From Marinobacterium halophilum (lineage in GTDB: Bacteria > Pseudomonadota > Gammaproteobacteria > Pseudomonadales > Balneatricaceae): a DNA stretch of 64,000 nucleotides. Where the stretch lies: contig NZ_PYGI01000018.1 of assembly GCF_003014615.1 (NCBI RefSeq), forward strand, positions 38,604-102,603. Direction: 5' to 3'. Below are positions 36,380 to 48,931 of the stretch, in pieces (position 1 is the stretch's first letter; every line of letters begins with the position of its first letter). The notes beneath the pieces were generated by a model. That model made no database searches, was not told the origin of the DNA, and saw only the letters and a list, made by a program, of their open reading frames with translations. Made by a program: the position numbers and the translations under genes.

Positions 36380-36837
36380 CACCGAAACGAAAGCAGCGCC
36401 TGTTTCTTGTTCTGTTCATAGTGGTCGGCGTCGGCATCTCTGTTGGCCTGACCCTGTTCGCCTTGAGCCAGAACATTAACCTGTTCTATTCGCCAACCCA
36501 GATTGCAGCGGGTGAAGCCCCACAGGACACTCGTATTCGTGCCGGTGGCATGGTGGTGGAAGGCAGTATCAAGCGTGATCCCGACTCGCTCTTCGTCAGT
36601 TTTGAAATTACCGACTACGACAAAACGGTCACAGTTGAATATGTCGGCATTCTGCCTGACCTGTTCCGTGAAGGGCAGGGAATTGTGGCGCAAGGCTCCA
36701 TGAATGAGCACGGCGTGCTGGATGCGGTCGAAGTACTGGCCAAGCATGATGAAAACTACATGCCACCCGAGGTGGCGGAAGCACTGGCAAAAGCGGGCAA
36801 GATGCCGATGCCGGAAGGCCAGGAGTTCAATAAATGA
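36376..36837 (+). CDS. ccmE: Periplasmic heme chaperone CcmE
   Basis: This 153-residue protein has an N-terminal membrane anchor (about residues 9-30) and a beta-barrel domain ending in [14 protein letters not shown]124 is the covalent heme ligand and Y128 the axial ligand. It hands heme to CcmF. Confidence 0.97.
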   Translation: MTPKRKQRLFLVLFIVVGVGISVGLTLFALSQNINLFYSPTQIAAGEAPQDTRIRAGGMVVEGSIKRDPDSLFVSFEITDYDKTVTVEYVGILPDLFREGQGIVAQGSMNEHGVLDAVEVLAKHDENYMPPEVAEALAKAGKMPMPEGQEFNK

Positions 36838-38786
36838 TCATACCGGAACTGGGTGAATACGCCCTCATTCTGGCACTCTGTCTGTCCATACTGCTGGCGA
36901 CGGTGCCGCTGGTCGGCGCGACGCGTGGCAATGCATTGTGGATGGATTTTGCCCGTCCCCTGAGCAAGGGCATGTTCTTCTTCACGCTGGTCAGTTTCCT
37001 CTGTCTGGGGTGGTCATTTCTGTACAACGATTTCTCGGTTGTCTACGTTGCCAGCAACTCCAATACGGCGTTGCCGTGGTACTTCAGGCTCAGCGCCATC
37101 TGGGGCGGGCATGAGGGTTCACTGCTGCTCTGGGTACTGATTCTGGCAGCCTGGACGCTGGCCGTTGCGCTCAAAAGCCGCAATCTGCCCCAGGACATTG
37201 TCGCCCGCGTATTGGCGGTCATGGGCTGGATAGCGATCGGTTTCTATCTGTTCATTCTGTTTACCTCCAGCCCGTTCGAACGCTATCTGCCCGGTTTTCC
37301 GCAGGAAGGCGCGGACTTGAACCCGCTGCTGCAGGACTTCGGCCTGATCGTCCATCCGCCTATGCTGTATATGGGCTATGTCGGTTTTGCCGTGTCCTTT
37401 GCCTTCGCCATTGCGGCACTGCTCAGCGGCCGTTTGGATGCGGCCTGGGCACGCTGGTCGCGCCCCTGGACAACCGTTGCTTGGGCGTTTCTGACTCTGG
37501 GCATCGCCTTGGGCAGTTGGTGGGCGTATTACGAACTGGGCTGGGGCGGCTGGTGGTTCTGGGATCCGGTCGAAAACGCTTCACTGATGCCGTGGCTGGT
37601 GGGTACCGCACTGGTTCACAGTCTGGCGGTAACCGAAAAGCGTGGCGTGTTCAAAAGCTGGACCGTACTGCTGGCGATCTTTGCCTTCTCGCTAAGCCTG
37701 TTGGGTACCTTCCTGGTGCGTTCCGGTGTGCTGACCTCGGTCCACGCCTTTGCGTCCGACCCGGAGCGCGGCCTGTTCATTCTGATTATGCTGGTGGTGG
37801 TTATTGGCGGCTCCCTGTTGTTGTACGCCTTCCGGGCCGGTCAGATGCGCAGCGAGTCCAGTTTCGGCCTGCTGTCGCGTGAAAGTCTGTTACTGGTCAA
37901 TAACGTGCTGCTGGTCGTGTCCTGTGCGATGGTGTTGCTGGGTACCATTTACCCGCTGATTATCGATGCGCTGGGCATGGGCAAACTGTCCGTGGGCCCG
38001 CCGTACTTCAATGCGCTGTTTGTGCCGCTGATGGCGATCATGCTGGTGTTCATGGGCATCGGCATGATCAGCCGCTGGAAGCAGACCTCCTTGAAGATGC
38101 TGGCACAGCAGCTGTGGTTGCCGGGTGTAGCCGCAGTCCTGATCGGTATGGCACTGACCTGGTCCTACTCCGGTGAGCTTGCGCCTTGGGTGACGCTGGG
38201 TATTGTGCTTGCCTGCTGGGTCGTGCTGACCGGTATGCGTGACCAGTACAACCGTCTGCGTCACCGCAGCGAAAAGCTGGCCGGTTTGTTCAAACAGAGC
38301 CGCAGCTATTACGGCATGCAGTTGGCGCACCTGGGTGTGGCTGTACTGGTCGTCGGGGTCGCACTGGTATCAGTTTACAGTGAACAGCGTGACCTGCGCA
38401 TGCAGCCGGGCGATTCGATGACCTTCCGTGACTACACCTTCATCTTTGAAGGCAGCAAGCACGTCGAAGGTCCGAACTACACCTCGGACCAGGGGCAGAT
38501 CAAGGTTCTGTACCGTGACGAACCTTATGCCGAAATGTATCCCGAGAAGCGTCTGTATACGGCGCGCGGCAACGTCATGACCGAAGCGGCGATCGACCCT
38601 GGCTTTACCCGTGACCTGTATGTGGCTCTGGGCGAGCCGCGTGAAAACGGTGCCTGGGCTGTCCGCCTGCAGTACAAACCGTATGTGCGCTGGCTCTGGT
38701 TGGGTGGATTGCTGATGACCTTTGGCGGTCTGTTGGCGGCATCGGACCCGCGATATCGTAAACGCTTGCGCCCGGCAGCTGCCTGA
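36834..38786 (+). CDS. ccmF: Cytochrome c heme lyase subunit CcmF
   Basis: This 650-residue polytopic protein has the WWD heme-handling signature ([19 protein letters not shown]) and many membrane helices, with a large periplasmic domain near the C-terminus. It joins heme to apocytochromes with CcmH and CcmI. The start overlaps the ccmE stop. Confidence 0.97.
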   Translation: MIIPELGEYALILALCLSILLATVPLVGATRGNALWMDFARPLSKGMFFFTLVSFLCLGWSFLYNDFSVVYVASNSNTALPWYFRLSAIWGGHEGSLLLWVLILAAWTLAVALKSRNLPQDIVARVLAVMGWIAIGFYLFILFTSSPFERYLPGFPQEGADLNPLLQDFGLIVHPPMLYMGYVGFAVSFAFAIAALLSGRLDAAWARWSRPWTTVAWAFLTLGIALGSWWAYYELGWGGWWFWDPVENASLMPWLVGTALVHSLAVTEKRGVFKSWTVLLAIFAFSLSLLGTFLVRSGVLTSVHAFASDPERGLFILIMLVVVIGGSLLLYAFRAGQMRSESSFGLLSRESLLLVNNVLLVVSCAMVLLGTIYPLIIDALGMGKLSVGPPYFNALFVPLMAIMLVFMGIGMISRWKQTSLKMLAQQLWLPGVAAVLIGMALTWSYSGELAPWVTLGIVLACWVVLTGMRDQYNRLRHRSEKLAGLFKQSRSYYGMQLAHLGVAVLVVGVALVSVYSEQRDLRMQPGDSMTFRDYTFIFEGSKHVEGPNYTSDQGQIKVLYRDEPYAEMYPEKRLYTARGNVMTEAAIDPGFTRDLYVALGEPRENGAWAVRLQYKPYVRWLWLGGLLMTFGGLLAASDPRYRKRLRPAAA

Positions 38787-38801
38787 AAGTGAGAGGTCGA
38801 G

Positions 38802-39353
38802 ATGAATAATCGTAAGCTGTTTGCATTTATCCCGCTGGCCCTCTTCATCCTGCTGGGTGTCTTCCTGTGGATCGGGCTGTCGCTCGATCCGCGTGAGTTG
38901 CCTTCGAAGCTGGCGGAAGAGCAACGTCCGGTCCCTGCGTTCCAGTTGCCGTCATTGACGGAGCCGAACCGTATACTGACGCCGGATGATCTCAAGGGTG
39001 AGGTTGCGCTGCTCAATGTCTGGGCAACCTGGTGCCCGACCTGCAAGGAAGAACACGGTTTTCTCAATCGCTTGGCACGTGATGAGGGCGTGACCATCTA
39101 TGGCATCAACTACAAGGACGAACCGGGCAAGGCGCGGGAGTGGCTGCGCCGCTACCTTAACCCCTACGCGCTGGTTATCCTGGATGAGCAGGGCTCGCTG
39201 GGTCTGGATATGGGGGTTTACGGCGCGCCGGAAACCTACGTGCTGGACACCCAGGGTGCCGTACGTTACCGCCATGTCGGTGCGGTGGATGCCGAGGTGT
39301 GGAAAACGCTTAAGCAGGTAATGGTTCAGGTCGAACAGGAGAGCGCACAATGA
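38802..39353 (+). CDS. ccmG: Thiol:disulfide interchange protein CcmG/DsbE
   Basis: This 183-residue membrane-anchored thioredoxin-like protein has the active site WCPTC (C78 and C81) and an N-terminal helix (about residues 7-26). It keeps apocytochrome cysteines reduced for heme attachment. GAGAGG precedes the ATG; the stop overlaps ccmH. Confidence 0.97.
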   Translation: MNNRKLFAFIPLALFILLGVFLWIGLSLDPRELPSKLAEEQRPVPAFQLPSLTEPNRILTPDDLKGEVALLNVWATWCPTCKEEHGFLNRLARDEGVTIYGINYKDEPGKAREWLRRYLNPYALVILDEQGSLGLDMGVYGAPETYVLDTQGAVRYRHVGAVDAEVWKTLKQVMVQVEQESAQ

Positions 39354-39853
39354 TTCGTTTCGTCCAGATGCTGTTGCTGTTGTTGCCGTTGTCGGCCTAC
39401 GCAACCATTGATGCCTACGAGTTCTCCAATCAGGAGAATGAAAAACGCTTTCATGAGCTGACCCACGAGCTGCGTTGTCCCAAATGTCAGAACCAGAACA
39501 TCGCCGACTCCGATGCGCCGTTGGCCACGGACCTGAGGCGTGAAGTCCACCGCATGCTTGAATCGGGCGAGTCGAATGACGAAATTGCCGACTTCATGGT
39601 GACGCGCTATGGCGACTTCGTGCTGTACCGGCCTCGGGTCAACGAAACCACCTGGCTGCTCTGGTATGGCCCGTTTGTGCTCTTGGGTGTCGGCATATTG
39701 GTCGTTGTTTTGATCAGCCGTAACCGCCGCCAGGGCAAGGTAGAGGCGACTGAAAAGCCAATGACCGGTAGTGGCTATAAAGCCAGCGAAGGACTCAGCA
39801 CGGGCGAGGCAGATCGCCTCAACACGTTACTGCAACGGGATTCTGATCAATGA
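39350..39853 (+). CDS. ccmH: Cytochrome c maturation protein CcmH
   Basis: This 167-residue protein has a signal peptide (about residues 1-18), the LRCPKCQNQ redox motif with C43 and C46, and a C-terminal membrane helix near residues 101-122. It is the short CcmH type, paired with a separate CcmI as in Pseudomonas. Confidence 0.96.
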   Translation: MIRFVQMLLLLLPLSAYATIDAYEFSNQENEKRFHELTHELRCPKCQNQNIADSDAPLATDLRREVHRMLESGESNDEIADFMVTRYGDFVLYRPRVNETTWLLWYGPFVLLGVGILVVVLISRNRRQGKVEATEKPMTGSGYKASEGLSTGEADRLNTLLQRDSDQ

Positions 39854-41097
39854 TTAATTTGTGGATCGGTATTGGTGTTCTGACACTGATCGCCATCGTC
39901 ATCATGTTTTGGCCAGTGCTGTGTTACCAGCGCCGAGCGCGCTCGGAAGCGGCCGGACGGCAGCAGCAAAATATCGACATTTTCCGTGAACGTCTGGCCG
40001 AGCTGGAAAAGGAACGCGAGCAGGGCACATTGGCCGATGCGGAGTTTGCCATTCTGAAGCTGGAGCTCGAACGCAACCTGTTGATCGATGTTGAAGATCA
40101 GCCGGTTGATCAGCCTGCAGTACGGACTCCGCTGGGCCAGCCGCAGCTGGTGGCCGTCACTCTGTTGGCGCTGATGATTCCGGCGGCGGCACTGGGGTTG
40201 TACAACCACCTGGGTCGTGCTGACGAGTTGGCCGTGGCACTGAATATGCCGGCACCGGGCAGCGGTGAGCAGCCAACGCTGGAACAGGCGCTGACGGCAC
40301 TGGAACAGCAGCTCGATGCTGAACCGGAAAACCCTGAAGGCTGGTATCTGCTGGCCAATACCCATATGAATACCGGCAACTATACGGCCGGTGTGGCGGC
40401 CTTTGAGCAGGTGCTCATCTACCTGCCGGAAGATGCGCCGCAGTATGCCAGCGTGATGGGCCAGTTGGCGCAGGCGATGTATTTTGCCAACGACGGGAAA
40501 ATGGATGCAGCGATACGGACACGCATTGATGCAACCTTGGCGCGTGAACCCTATGAAATTGCCGCACTTGGATTGTTGGGTATTGATGCCTATGAGCAGC
40601 AGGACTATACCGCCGCGATCGAACACTGGCGCAAGGCGCTGATCAACGCCGATGGCGCGGCGGCTGACTCGTTGCGCAGTGGTCTTCAGCGTGCCCGTGA
40701 CGAGTTGATTGCCGCCGGTCAGCCGGTACCGGATCTGCCGGAACTGGCTCAGGCGGGTATCACCCTGCAGGTGTCACTGTCACCTGAGCTGCTGGCACAG
40801 GTTGATCCGGAACAGACTGTATTCATCTTTGCCCGTCCCATCGGTGGACGCATGCCATTGGCGGCGGTGAAACGTCAGGTCAAGGACCTGCCGCTGACCA
40901 TTGAACTCAATGATTCGATGGCGATGACGCCACAGGCACGTCTGTCGTCACAGACCGAAGTCGAGGTTAGTGCCCGTATCAGTCTGTCCGGCCAGCCGCA
41001 GCCGCAGGCGGGTGATTTTGAAGGCACACTTGATTCGGTGTCTACTACAGCCGGTTCCGAGCCTGTTACACTGGTCATTGATCAAGTGGTACAGTAA
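39850..41097 (+). CDS. ccmI: Cytochrome c maturation protein CcmI
   Basis: This 415-residue protein has two membrane helices near the N-terminus (about residues 3-22 and 97-117), a heptad-rich loop between them, and a periplasmic TPR domain (TLEQALTALEQQLDAEPENPEGWYLLA and following repeats). It binds apocytochrome c. It ends the ccm operon; zipA starts 36 bases later with no terminator between. Confidence 0.95.
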   Translation: MINLWIGIGVLTLIAIVIMFWPVLCYQRRARSEAAGRQQQNIDIFRERLAELEKEREQGTLADAEFAILKLELERNLLIDVEDQPVDQPAVRTPLGQPQLVAVTLLALMIPAAALGLYNHLGRADELAVALNMPAPGSGEQPTLEQALTALEQQLDAEPENPEGWYLLANTHMNTGNYTAGVAAFEQVLIYLPEDAPQYASVMGQLAQAMYFANDGKMDAAIRTRIDATLAREPYEIAALGLLGIDAYEQQDYTAAIEHWRKALINADGAAADSLRSGLQRARDELIAAGQPVPDLPELAQAGITLQVSLSPELLAQVDPEQTVFIFARPIGGRMPLAAVKRQVKDLPLTIELNDSMAMTPQARLSSQTEVEVSARISLSGQPQPQAGDFEGTLDSVSTTAGSEPVTLVIDQVVQ

Positions 41098-41133
41098 TCT
41101 TCCGGCGATTCAACAACAGGGTAAGGCGACAAC

Positions 41134-42264
41134 ATGGATATCAGTCTACGCGAGTGGCTCATCATCGGCGGTGTACTGATTGTAATTCTGATTCTGGTTG
41201 ACGGCTGGCGGCGAGTCAGCGCCAACCGGAATCGGTTGCGGCTGGAAATCGACCGGACCCTGTCCGAATTGACCGAAGAAGAGCCGAAGCAAAGTAATCC
41301 GGAACTACCGAACGGTGGTGCACGTGTGCGTGACCGTGAGGTGCCGGTAGCAACCCCGCCACGGGTAGAGCCCGGCTTTGCCGAGGACCGTTTTGCTGAG
41401 GCCAAGGAGACAACGTCTGCATTCGCCGAGATGGATCCGCTGTTTGACGATATTCCGGCAGCTACAGCAAAACCGGCACCGGTTGCACAAGCGCGGAGTG
41501 AAGCAGAGTCTGAACCGCCGATTCCGGTTCTGTTGGACAGTGTTGGTGCCGCGGCTGAACGTGACGCAGTGACAGAGGATGAGCCCGCTGTTGCCCAAAG
41601 GACTCGCGATGAGACAGTTGATGCCGAAGCACTGGAAGAGCCGCATCATCCCATGCCGCCATTGTCATCGGTGGTCACGCCGGAGACCCCTGCAGCATCC
41701 GACGCATGGGCCACAGAAACGGCAGCCGTGATGGCCGACGTGGCAGAGGAGGCGTCGATCCAGACGCAAAGCGAGCCTGCCGCAGCCAAGGTCGAGACGG
41801 GCAATCGTGGATTCAAGCGCCCACCTGACCCTGAGCAGGTATTGATCATTACGGTGGTTGGTCGTAACGGCACACACCTGCCCGGGCCTGCACTGCACAA
41901 GATTGTTACTGCCTGTGGCATGGAATGGGGCGAAATGGCGCTCTATCATCGGCCGGAAGACAACAGCGCGGACGCGCCGATCCAGTTCAGTATGGCCAAT
42001 GCGGTCGCGCCCGGCACGTTTGATCCGGCCAATCTGGAGGCACTGGAAACACCGGCGGTGACCTTCTTCATGTCGATGGCGGAACCTACTGATGCGATGA
42101 CCGCATATGAGTGCATGCTGGCCACGGCAGAAATTGTTGCCAAGCATCTGGATGGTGACCTTCTTGATGAGGACCGTTCGGTCATGCGGCCGCAAACCAA
42201 AGAACACTACCGTGAACGCATCCGCGACTTCGAGATGCAGCAACGTCAACGGCGGGCCACTTGA
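41134..42264 (+). CDS. zipA: Cell division protein ZipA
   Basis: This 376-residue protein has an N-terminal membrane helix (ISLREWLIIGGVLIVILIL), a basic patch, a long acidic Pro/Ala/Thr linker and a C-terminal FtsZ-binding domain (from about residue 232, EQVLIITVVGRNG). It tethers FtsZ to the membrane. It sits upstream of ligA as in Pseudomonas and others, but the usual smc partner is not upstream. The terminator stem begins inside its last codons. Confidence 0.95.
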   Translation: MDISLREWLIIGGVLIVILILVDGWRRVSANRNRLRLEIDRTLSELTEEEPKQSNPELPNGGARVRDREVPVATPPRVEPGFAEDRFAEAKETTSAFAEMDPLFDDIPAATAKPAPVAQARSEAESEPPIPVLLDSVGAAAERDAVTEDEPAVAQRTRDETVDAEALEEPHHPMPPLSSVVTPETPAASDAWATETAAVMADVAEEASIQTQSEPAAAKVETGNRGFKRPPDPEQVLIITVVGRNGTHLPGPALHKIVTACGMEWGEMALYHRPEDNSADAPIQFSMANAVAPGTFDPANLEALETPAVTFFMSMAEPTDAMTAYECMLATAEIVAKHLDGDLLDEDRSVMRPQTKEHYRERIRDFEMQQRQRRAT

Positions 42265-42275
42265 GGCCCGTTTTT
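42253..42275 (+). terminator. Terminator overlapping the zipA stop codon
   Basis: A 6-bp stem (CGGGCC / GGCCCG) with loop ACTTGA is followed by TTTTT. The loop contains the zipA TGA. Confidence 0.75.
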
Positions 42276-42314
42276 GTTTTAATCTGAACCCGTTTCTGAA
42301 CCTGTCCAATTTGA

Positions 42315-44911
<2,597 letters not shown>

Positions 44912-44922
44912 CAGCGAGGTAC

Positions 44923-45645
44923 ATGTCTATGGAGCAGTTGGACCAGATCACGTCGATGATCGCACTCTCCATGGGCGTGGCCTGGGCCAGTGGCATCAAT
45001 CTTTACGCCACGGTGCTGATGTTGGGTGTACTGGCGAATATGGGCCACCTGAGCCTGCCGCCGGGGCTGGAGATTGTGGCGGATCCGCTGGTACTGATCG
45101 CGGCAGGGTTCATGTACTGTGTTGAGTTCTTTGCCGACAAGACACCGGGCGTCGATACCGGTTGGGATGCGTTGCATACGTTTATCCGCATACCGGCCGG
45201 CGCAGCCCTGGCCGCCGGTGCAGTGGGGGAGCTCAGTCCTGCGGTAGGTCTTGCTGCTGCCTTGACCGGTGCCTCGCTGGCGGCTGGCAGTCATGCCTTG
45301 AAGGCCGGTACCCGGGTGATGATCAATACATCGCCGGAGCCATTGAGTAACTGGACCGCTTCGTTTGCCGAAGATCTGCTGGTGATTGGCGGTTTGTGGG
45401 CGGCACTGAACCATCCGCTGTGGTTTTTGGCCGCACTGGTGGCCTTTGTCGTGTTACTGATCTGGTTACTGCCCCGGCTGTGGCGAGCAATCAAGCGGGT
45501 GTTTGCCGCTGTTGCCCGCTTTTTCCGTGGTGGACCATCACCGGACGAAGGTGATGTTGAGCTGGAACAGGCCGCTGCTCGGGCCGCGGGCCGCAGGTCT
45601 GCGCCACCACCCTTCAGGCCCAGCGATCCAAACCGCCTTCGTTGA
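44923..45645 (+). CDS. DUF4126 domain membrane protein
   Basis: This 240-residue protein has several hydrophobic segments, a Gly/Ala-rich core (GASLAAGSHALKAGTRVMINTSPEP) and a basic, Arg/Pro-rich tail. The SGINLYATVLMLG and FFADKTPGVDTGWDALHTFIR stretches match DUF4126. The function is unknown. GAGGT precedes the ATG. Its last 32 bases overlap the end of the converging CBS gene. Confidence 0.88.
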   Translation: MSMEQLDQITSMIALSMGVAWASGINLYATVLMLGVLANMGHLSLPPGLEIVADPLVLIAAGFMYCVEFFADKTPGVDTGWDALHTFIRIPAGAALAAGAVGELSPAVGLAAALTGASLAAGSHALKAGTRVMINTSPEPLSNWTASFAEDLLVIGGLWAALNHPLWFLAALVAFVVLLIWLLPRLWRAIKRVFAAVARFFRGGPSPDEGDVELEQAAARAAGRRSAPPPFRPSDPNRLR

Positions 45646-46282
45646 GCAGGGTGCGAATCAGGTCGGTGCGACAAATAATGCCTGCCAGTCGGTCATCGGT
45701 ATCGATTACCGGGATCGCGCTGATCCCGTAACGGACAAAGCTGGCAGCAATGCTGGTCACGGCGGTTTCCGGTGAGGCGACGATCATTTGTGTATGGTAT
45801 GCCTGACTGACACTGATGGGCGAGTCCGTGCCGCGCCGAATCACATCTTCTCGCGATAACAGCCCCAGTGCTCGTTGCTCGGCATTCACCACGATCAGAT
45901 GCGATACCTCTTGCGCGCGCATCAATTCCCAGGCCTGACGCAGGCTGGTTTCCAGCGGGATGGTCAATACCGGGGTCGACATGACTTGAGCGGCTTTCAG
46001 TGTTGGACGACCGGCAGCATCCGGTGTGACCGTACTTTTCTGACCACTCTTCTGGTAGGTTGTGTTGTGTTCGGGGTGAATGTCGTCGCGACGCAGTTTG
46101 AAGCGCTCCTGTGACAACTCGATGCGCTGTTCCCGTTCCTGTTGCTGGCGTACCGGGTCATCATCGCCCGGTACGGATGCCGCTGCCTGGCTGGCACGCA
46201 TCGCTTCGACACCACGTTGGCGGAACAGTGATTCCACCGGCGTCTGAATACGGTACCCCTGGTCATAGATCACAAGCGCCAT
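45614..46282 (-). CDS. CBS-domain pair protein
   Basis: This 222-residue protein has an N-terminal extension (MALVIYDQGYRIQTPVESLF, then a Gln/Glu/Arg-rich stretch) and two CBS domains from about residue 98 (AQVMSTPVLTIPLETSL) to the end. CBS pairs usually bind adenosine nucleotides. The ATG has GGAGGAAG upstream. It lies 42 bases downstream of mnmC on the same strand and may end the mnh-mnmC transcript. Confidence 0.9.
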   Translation of the reverse strand: MALVIYDQGYRIQTPVESLFRQRGVEAMRASQAAASVPGDDDPVRQQQEREQRIELSQERFKLRRDDIHPEHNTTYQKSGQKSTVTPDAAGRPTLKAAQVMSTPVLTIPLETSLRQAWELMRAQEVSHLIVVNAEQRALGLLSREDVIRRGTDSPISVSQAYHTQMIVASPETAVTSIAASFVRYGISAIPVIDTDDRLAGIICRTDLIRTLLNEGGLDRWA

Positions 46283-46324
46283 ATGTACTTCCTCCGCCGT
46301 GGCGTCAAACGCCGCTCTTTCTAA

Positions 46325-48286
46325 CTATAGCGTCTTACGTATCAGATTCTTGATAGTGAATCTGGCCGGGCTGAGTATATCGACCAGCTCGGTTTCCAGA
46401 GGCAGGGGGGATCCGCTTAGCATCGCGGCTATCAACTGGGCACTAATGGGGCAACTGATCAGCCCCTTTGAACCATGCCCGGTATTGACGAACAGTCCAG
46501 ACAGCAGGGGTGGAGCACTGTCGAATGGCCAACGGGCATCTTGTCTCAGTTTGGCATAAGTCTGGATAAATGCAGGCAAGTCCGGTACCGGGCCGACCAG
46601 CGGCAGGTAGTCGGCACTGCTGCAGCGCAGAGCGACACGCCCCTGCCGGGGGGATACGGCCAATGTGTCGGCCAACTGAGGCAGAGCCCGTTGCAGAATC
46701 GCCAGGTTGTGCTGATGCTCGTTTTCACGCACATCCAATTCGGTATCCCTGAGCTTGAACGATGCACCGAAACAGTACTGCCCTGCCAGTGGGGGCGAAA
46801 TATAGCCTTCGCCACAGACGACTGTCTGCAGTGGTGCATGGTGCTCGGGGGACACAACCTGTGTGGTCTGGCCACGAATCGGTTTCAAGGGCAGGTGATC
46901 AAGCTGCGCAAAGCGTAGCGCATCATTGGCACAACAGACCACGACCTGCTCGGCGCTGAAGGGGGTGCCGGTCAGCTGCCAGCCCGAATCACTGCGTTGC
47001 AGCGCGATGACGGGTGTAGCGTAATGGCATTCGATCAGCGGATGGTCCAGCAGCACCCGGCAGAACTCCGGTGGCGAGACCCAACCGGCACCGGGGAAGA
47101 ACAGCCCTGGATGGGCACAGCTCTGCCCCGCGATGACGCCAGCTTCGGCTGCGCTGACTGCCCGCACGATAGACACGGGATAGGCTGCCGTTTCAACCAG
47201 CTGCTGTTGGCGCTGCCGTTCCTTATCATCACCGGCGAGCTGGAGCACGCCGCAGAGTGCGCCGACCGCGGGATGTGTATGCTGCAGCTGGCGAATGATG
47301 CCAGCGGTATAGCTCAGTCCCGCCAGATGGAACCGGCTGTGTGCAGTGGGTTGTGCCGGGAGCTTGGCATAAAGCGCCCCCTGGGGATTGCCGGAGCCTT
47401 CATGGGCCGGATGTGGGTGGCGTTCGAGCACGCGTACCCGTAGGCCCTGCTCAGCCAACGCGCGGGCCGTGGTTGCACCGGCCAGCCCGGCACCGATCAC
47501 CACGACAGGAGTGAGGCTGGCTGTTGGCAACGGGCGTTGAAACCAGATCGGCTGCCCGGGTGGATGAGGGCTGTTATCGGCGCTGACGAAGCGGCCGCTG
47601 ATCATTTCCCGTTTGCGGCCGAATCCCGGCACCTTGCGGATCTCGAACCCGACGGCCTGAAGGCCTCGCCGTACCAGTCCGGCCGCAGTGAAGGTCGCAC
47701 AAGTTGTGCCGGTGGTGCTCAGCCGTGCAATGTGGGTAAAAAGTTGCGTGTTCCACAGTTCAGGGTTTTTGGCTGGTGCAAACCCGTCCAGGAACCAGGC
47801 ATCTACCCGGGCATCCAACTGGGCCAATGTCTCCAATGCATCGCCCAGCAGCAACGTCAGCAGAATACGGCCGCCATCAAAACGCAGGGTGAAAAACCCG
47901 GGCACGGGCTCTGGGTAGGCCTCGATCAACTGCGCTGTGCCCTCGGCAAAGGCCGGAAAGGCGGACAATGCACGGGCCAGATCATCGCGGGTCAGCGGAT
48001 ATTTTTCACAGGAGATGAAGTGCAGCTGGCGGTTGGTGGGCGCGCGTTCCAGCCACAGCGCCCGGGCGCAGAGAAAGTTTAGCCCGGTACCGAAGCCGGT
48101 TTCTGCGATCACGAAAGGCGTTTGTGCTGCTGTGGCAAACCGTTCATGCAGACCGTTGGCAGCGAGGAAGACATGCTCGGTTTCAGCGACGCCACCCGCA
48201 CGATTGAAATAGATATCACCGAACTGTTCTGATTCAGGAATGGCGTCCTGCCACTGCAGGCGAGCGGTGGACAGGCGGTCACTCAT
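46325..48286 (-). CDS. mnmC: Bifunctional tRNA 5-methylaminomethyl-2-thiouridine biosynthesis protein MnmC
   Basis: This 653-residue two-domain enzyme completes the mnm5s2U modification at the wobble base. The N-terminal SAM-dependent methyltransferase (ETGFGTGLNFL near residue 65; DGFAPAKNPELW) is followed by a FAD-dependent oxidoreductase starting VVVIGAGLAGATTARAL (near residue 260). Its first codons overlap the mnhG stop by 8 bases, so it is translationally attached to the antiporter operon, a functionally unrelated neighbour. Confidence 0.95.
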   Translation of the reverse strand: MSDRLSTARLQWQDAIPESEQFGDIYFNRAGGVAETEHVFLAANGLHERFATAAQTPFVIAETGFGTGLNFLCARALWLERAPTNRQLHFISCEKYPLTRDDLARALSAFPAFAEGTAQLIEAYPEPVPGFFTLRFDGGRILLTLLLGDALETLAQLDARVDAWFLDGFAPAKNPELWNTQLFTHIARLSTTGTTCATFTAAGLVRRGLQAVGFEIRKVPGFGRKREMISGRFVSADNSPHPPGQPIWFQRPLPTASLTPVVVIGAGLAGATTARALAEQGLRVRVLERHPHPAHEGSGNPQGALYAKLPAQPTAHSRFHLAGLSYTAGIIRQLQHTHPAVGALCGVLQLAGDDKERQRQQQLVETAAYPVSIVRAVSAAEAGVIAGQSCAHPGLFFPGAGWVSPPEFCRVLLDHPLIECHYATPVIALQRSDSGWQLTGTPFSAEQVVVCCANDALRFAQLDHLPLKPIRGQTTQVVSPEHHAPLQTVVCGEGYISPPLAGQYCFGASFKLRDTELDVRENEHQHNLAILQRALPQLADTLAVSPRQGRVALRCSSADYLPLVGPVPDLPAFIQTYAKLRQDARWPFDSAPPLLSGLFVNTGHGSKGLISCPISAQLIAAMLSGSPLPLETELVDILSPARFTIKNLIRKTL

Positions 48287-48653
48287 GGTCGGTGGAGCCC
48301 GGTGGCTGCTGCTCGCGGGCGGTCTTCATCAGGTGTTGTGAACGGGTGCGGCGCAGTACCCGGTTTTCATGGTGCAGCGCCGTTTTCGCCAGCATGTGTG
48401 CGGTGATCGGTGCGGTGATCAACAGAAACAGGGTGATCAACAGCTCATGCAAACTCAAGTAGCCCTGAGTGGTGGACATCAGCAGCATGGAGGCCAGCAG
48501 AATGCCGCCCATACCGACCGTCGTTGCCTTGGTCGGCGCGTGCAGGCGCGTGTAGATATCAGGCAGGCGGCACAGGCCGATGGAGCCGACCAGTACAAAA
48601 ACACCCCCGATCAGCAGCAGAATGGTTATCAGCAGTTCAACCCAGAAATTCAT
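48279..48653 (-). CDS. mnhG: Na+/H+ antiporter subunit G
   Basis: This 124-residue protein has three membrane helices and the family block GSIGLCRLPDIYTRLHAPTKATTVG. It is the last subunit of the Mnh/Mrp/Pha complex; a charged tail (about residues 95-124) extends beyond the core. The end overlaps mnmC. Confidence 0.95.
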   Translation of the reverse strand: MNFWVELLITILLLIGGVFVLVGSIGLCRLPDIYTRLHAPTKATTVGMGGILLASMLLMSTTQGYLSLHELLITLFLLITAPITAHMLAKTALHHENRVLRRTRSQHLMKTAREQQPPGSTDHE

Positions 48654-48661
48654 AACAGATC

Positions 48662-48931
48662 CTATTCAATGATATCGCCGCGCAGCAGGTATTTGCACAG
48701 GGCAACGGTGCTGACAAAGCCCAGCATGGCGATCAGCAGCGCGGATTCGAAATAGAGTGCCGTACGCATGTGCATGCCGTAGAGCAGGATCAGCGCAATG
48801 CTGTTGATGTACATGGTGTCCAGCGCAAGGATGCGATCAGACAGGTCCGGGCCTCTGAGCAGACGCCACAGGTTGAGTATCAGTGCCAGACAGAGTACGC
48901 CACTGACGAAGATGATGGCCGTGTTCAGCAT
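48662..48931 (-). CDS. mnhF: Na+/H+ antiporter subunit F
   Basis: This 89-residue protein has three membrane helices and the conserved RGPDLSDRILALDTMYIN stretch. It starts 7 bases inside the end of mnhE. Confidence 0.95.
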   Translation of the reverse strand: MLNTAIIFVSGVLCLALILNLWRLLRGPDLSDRILALDTMYINSIALILLYGMHMRTALYFESALLIAMLGFVSTVALCKYLLRGDIIE

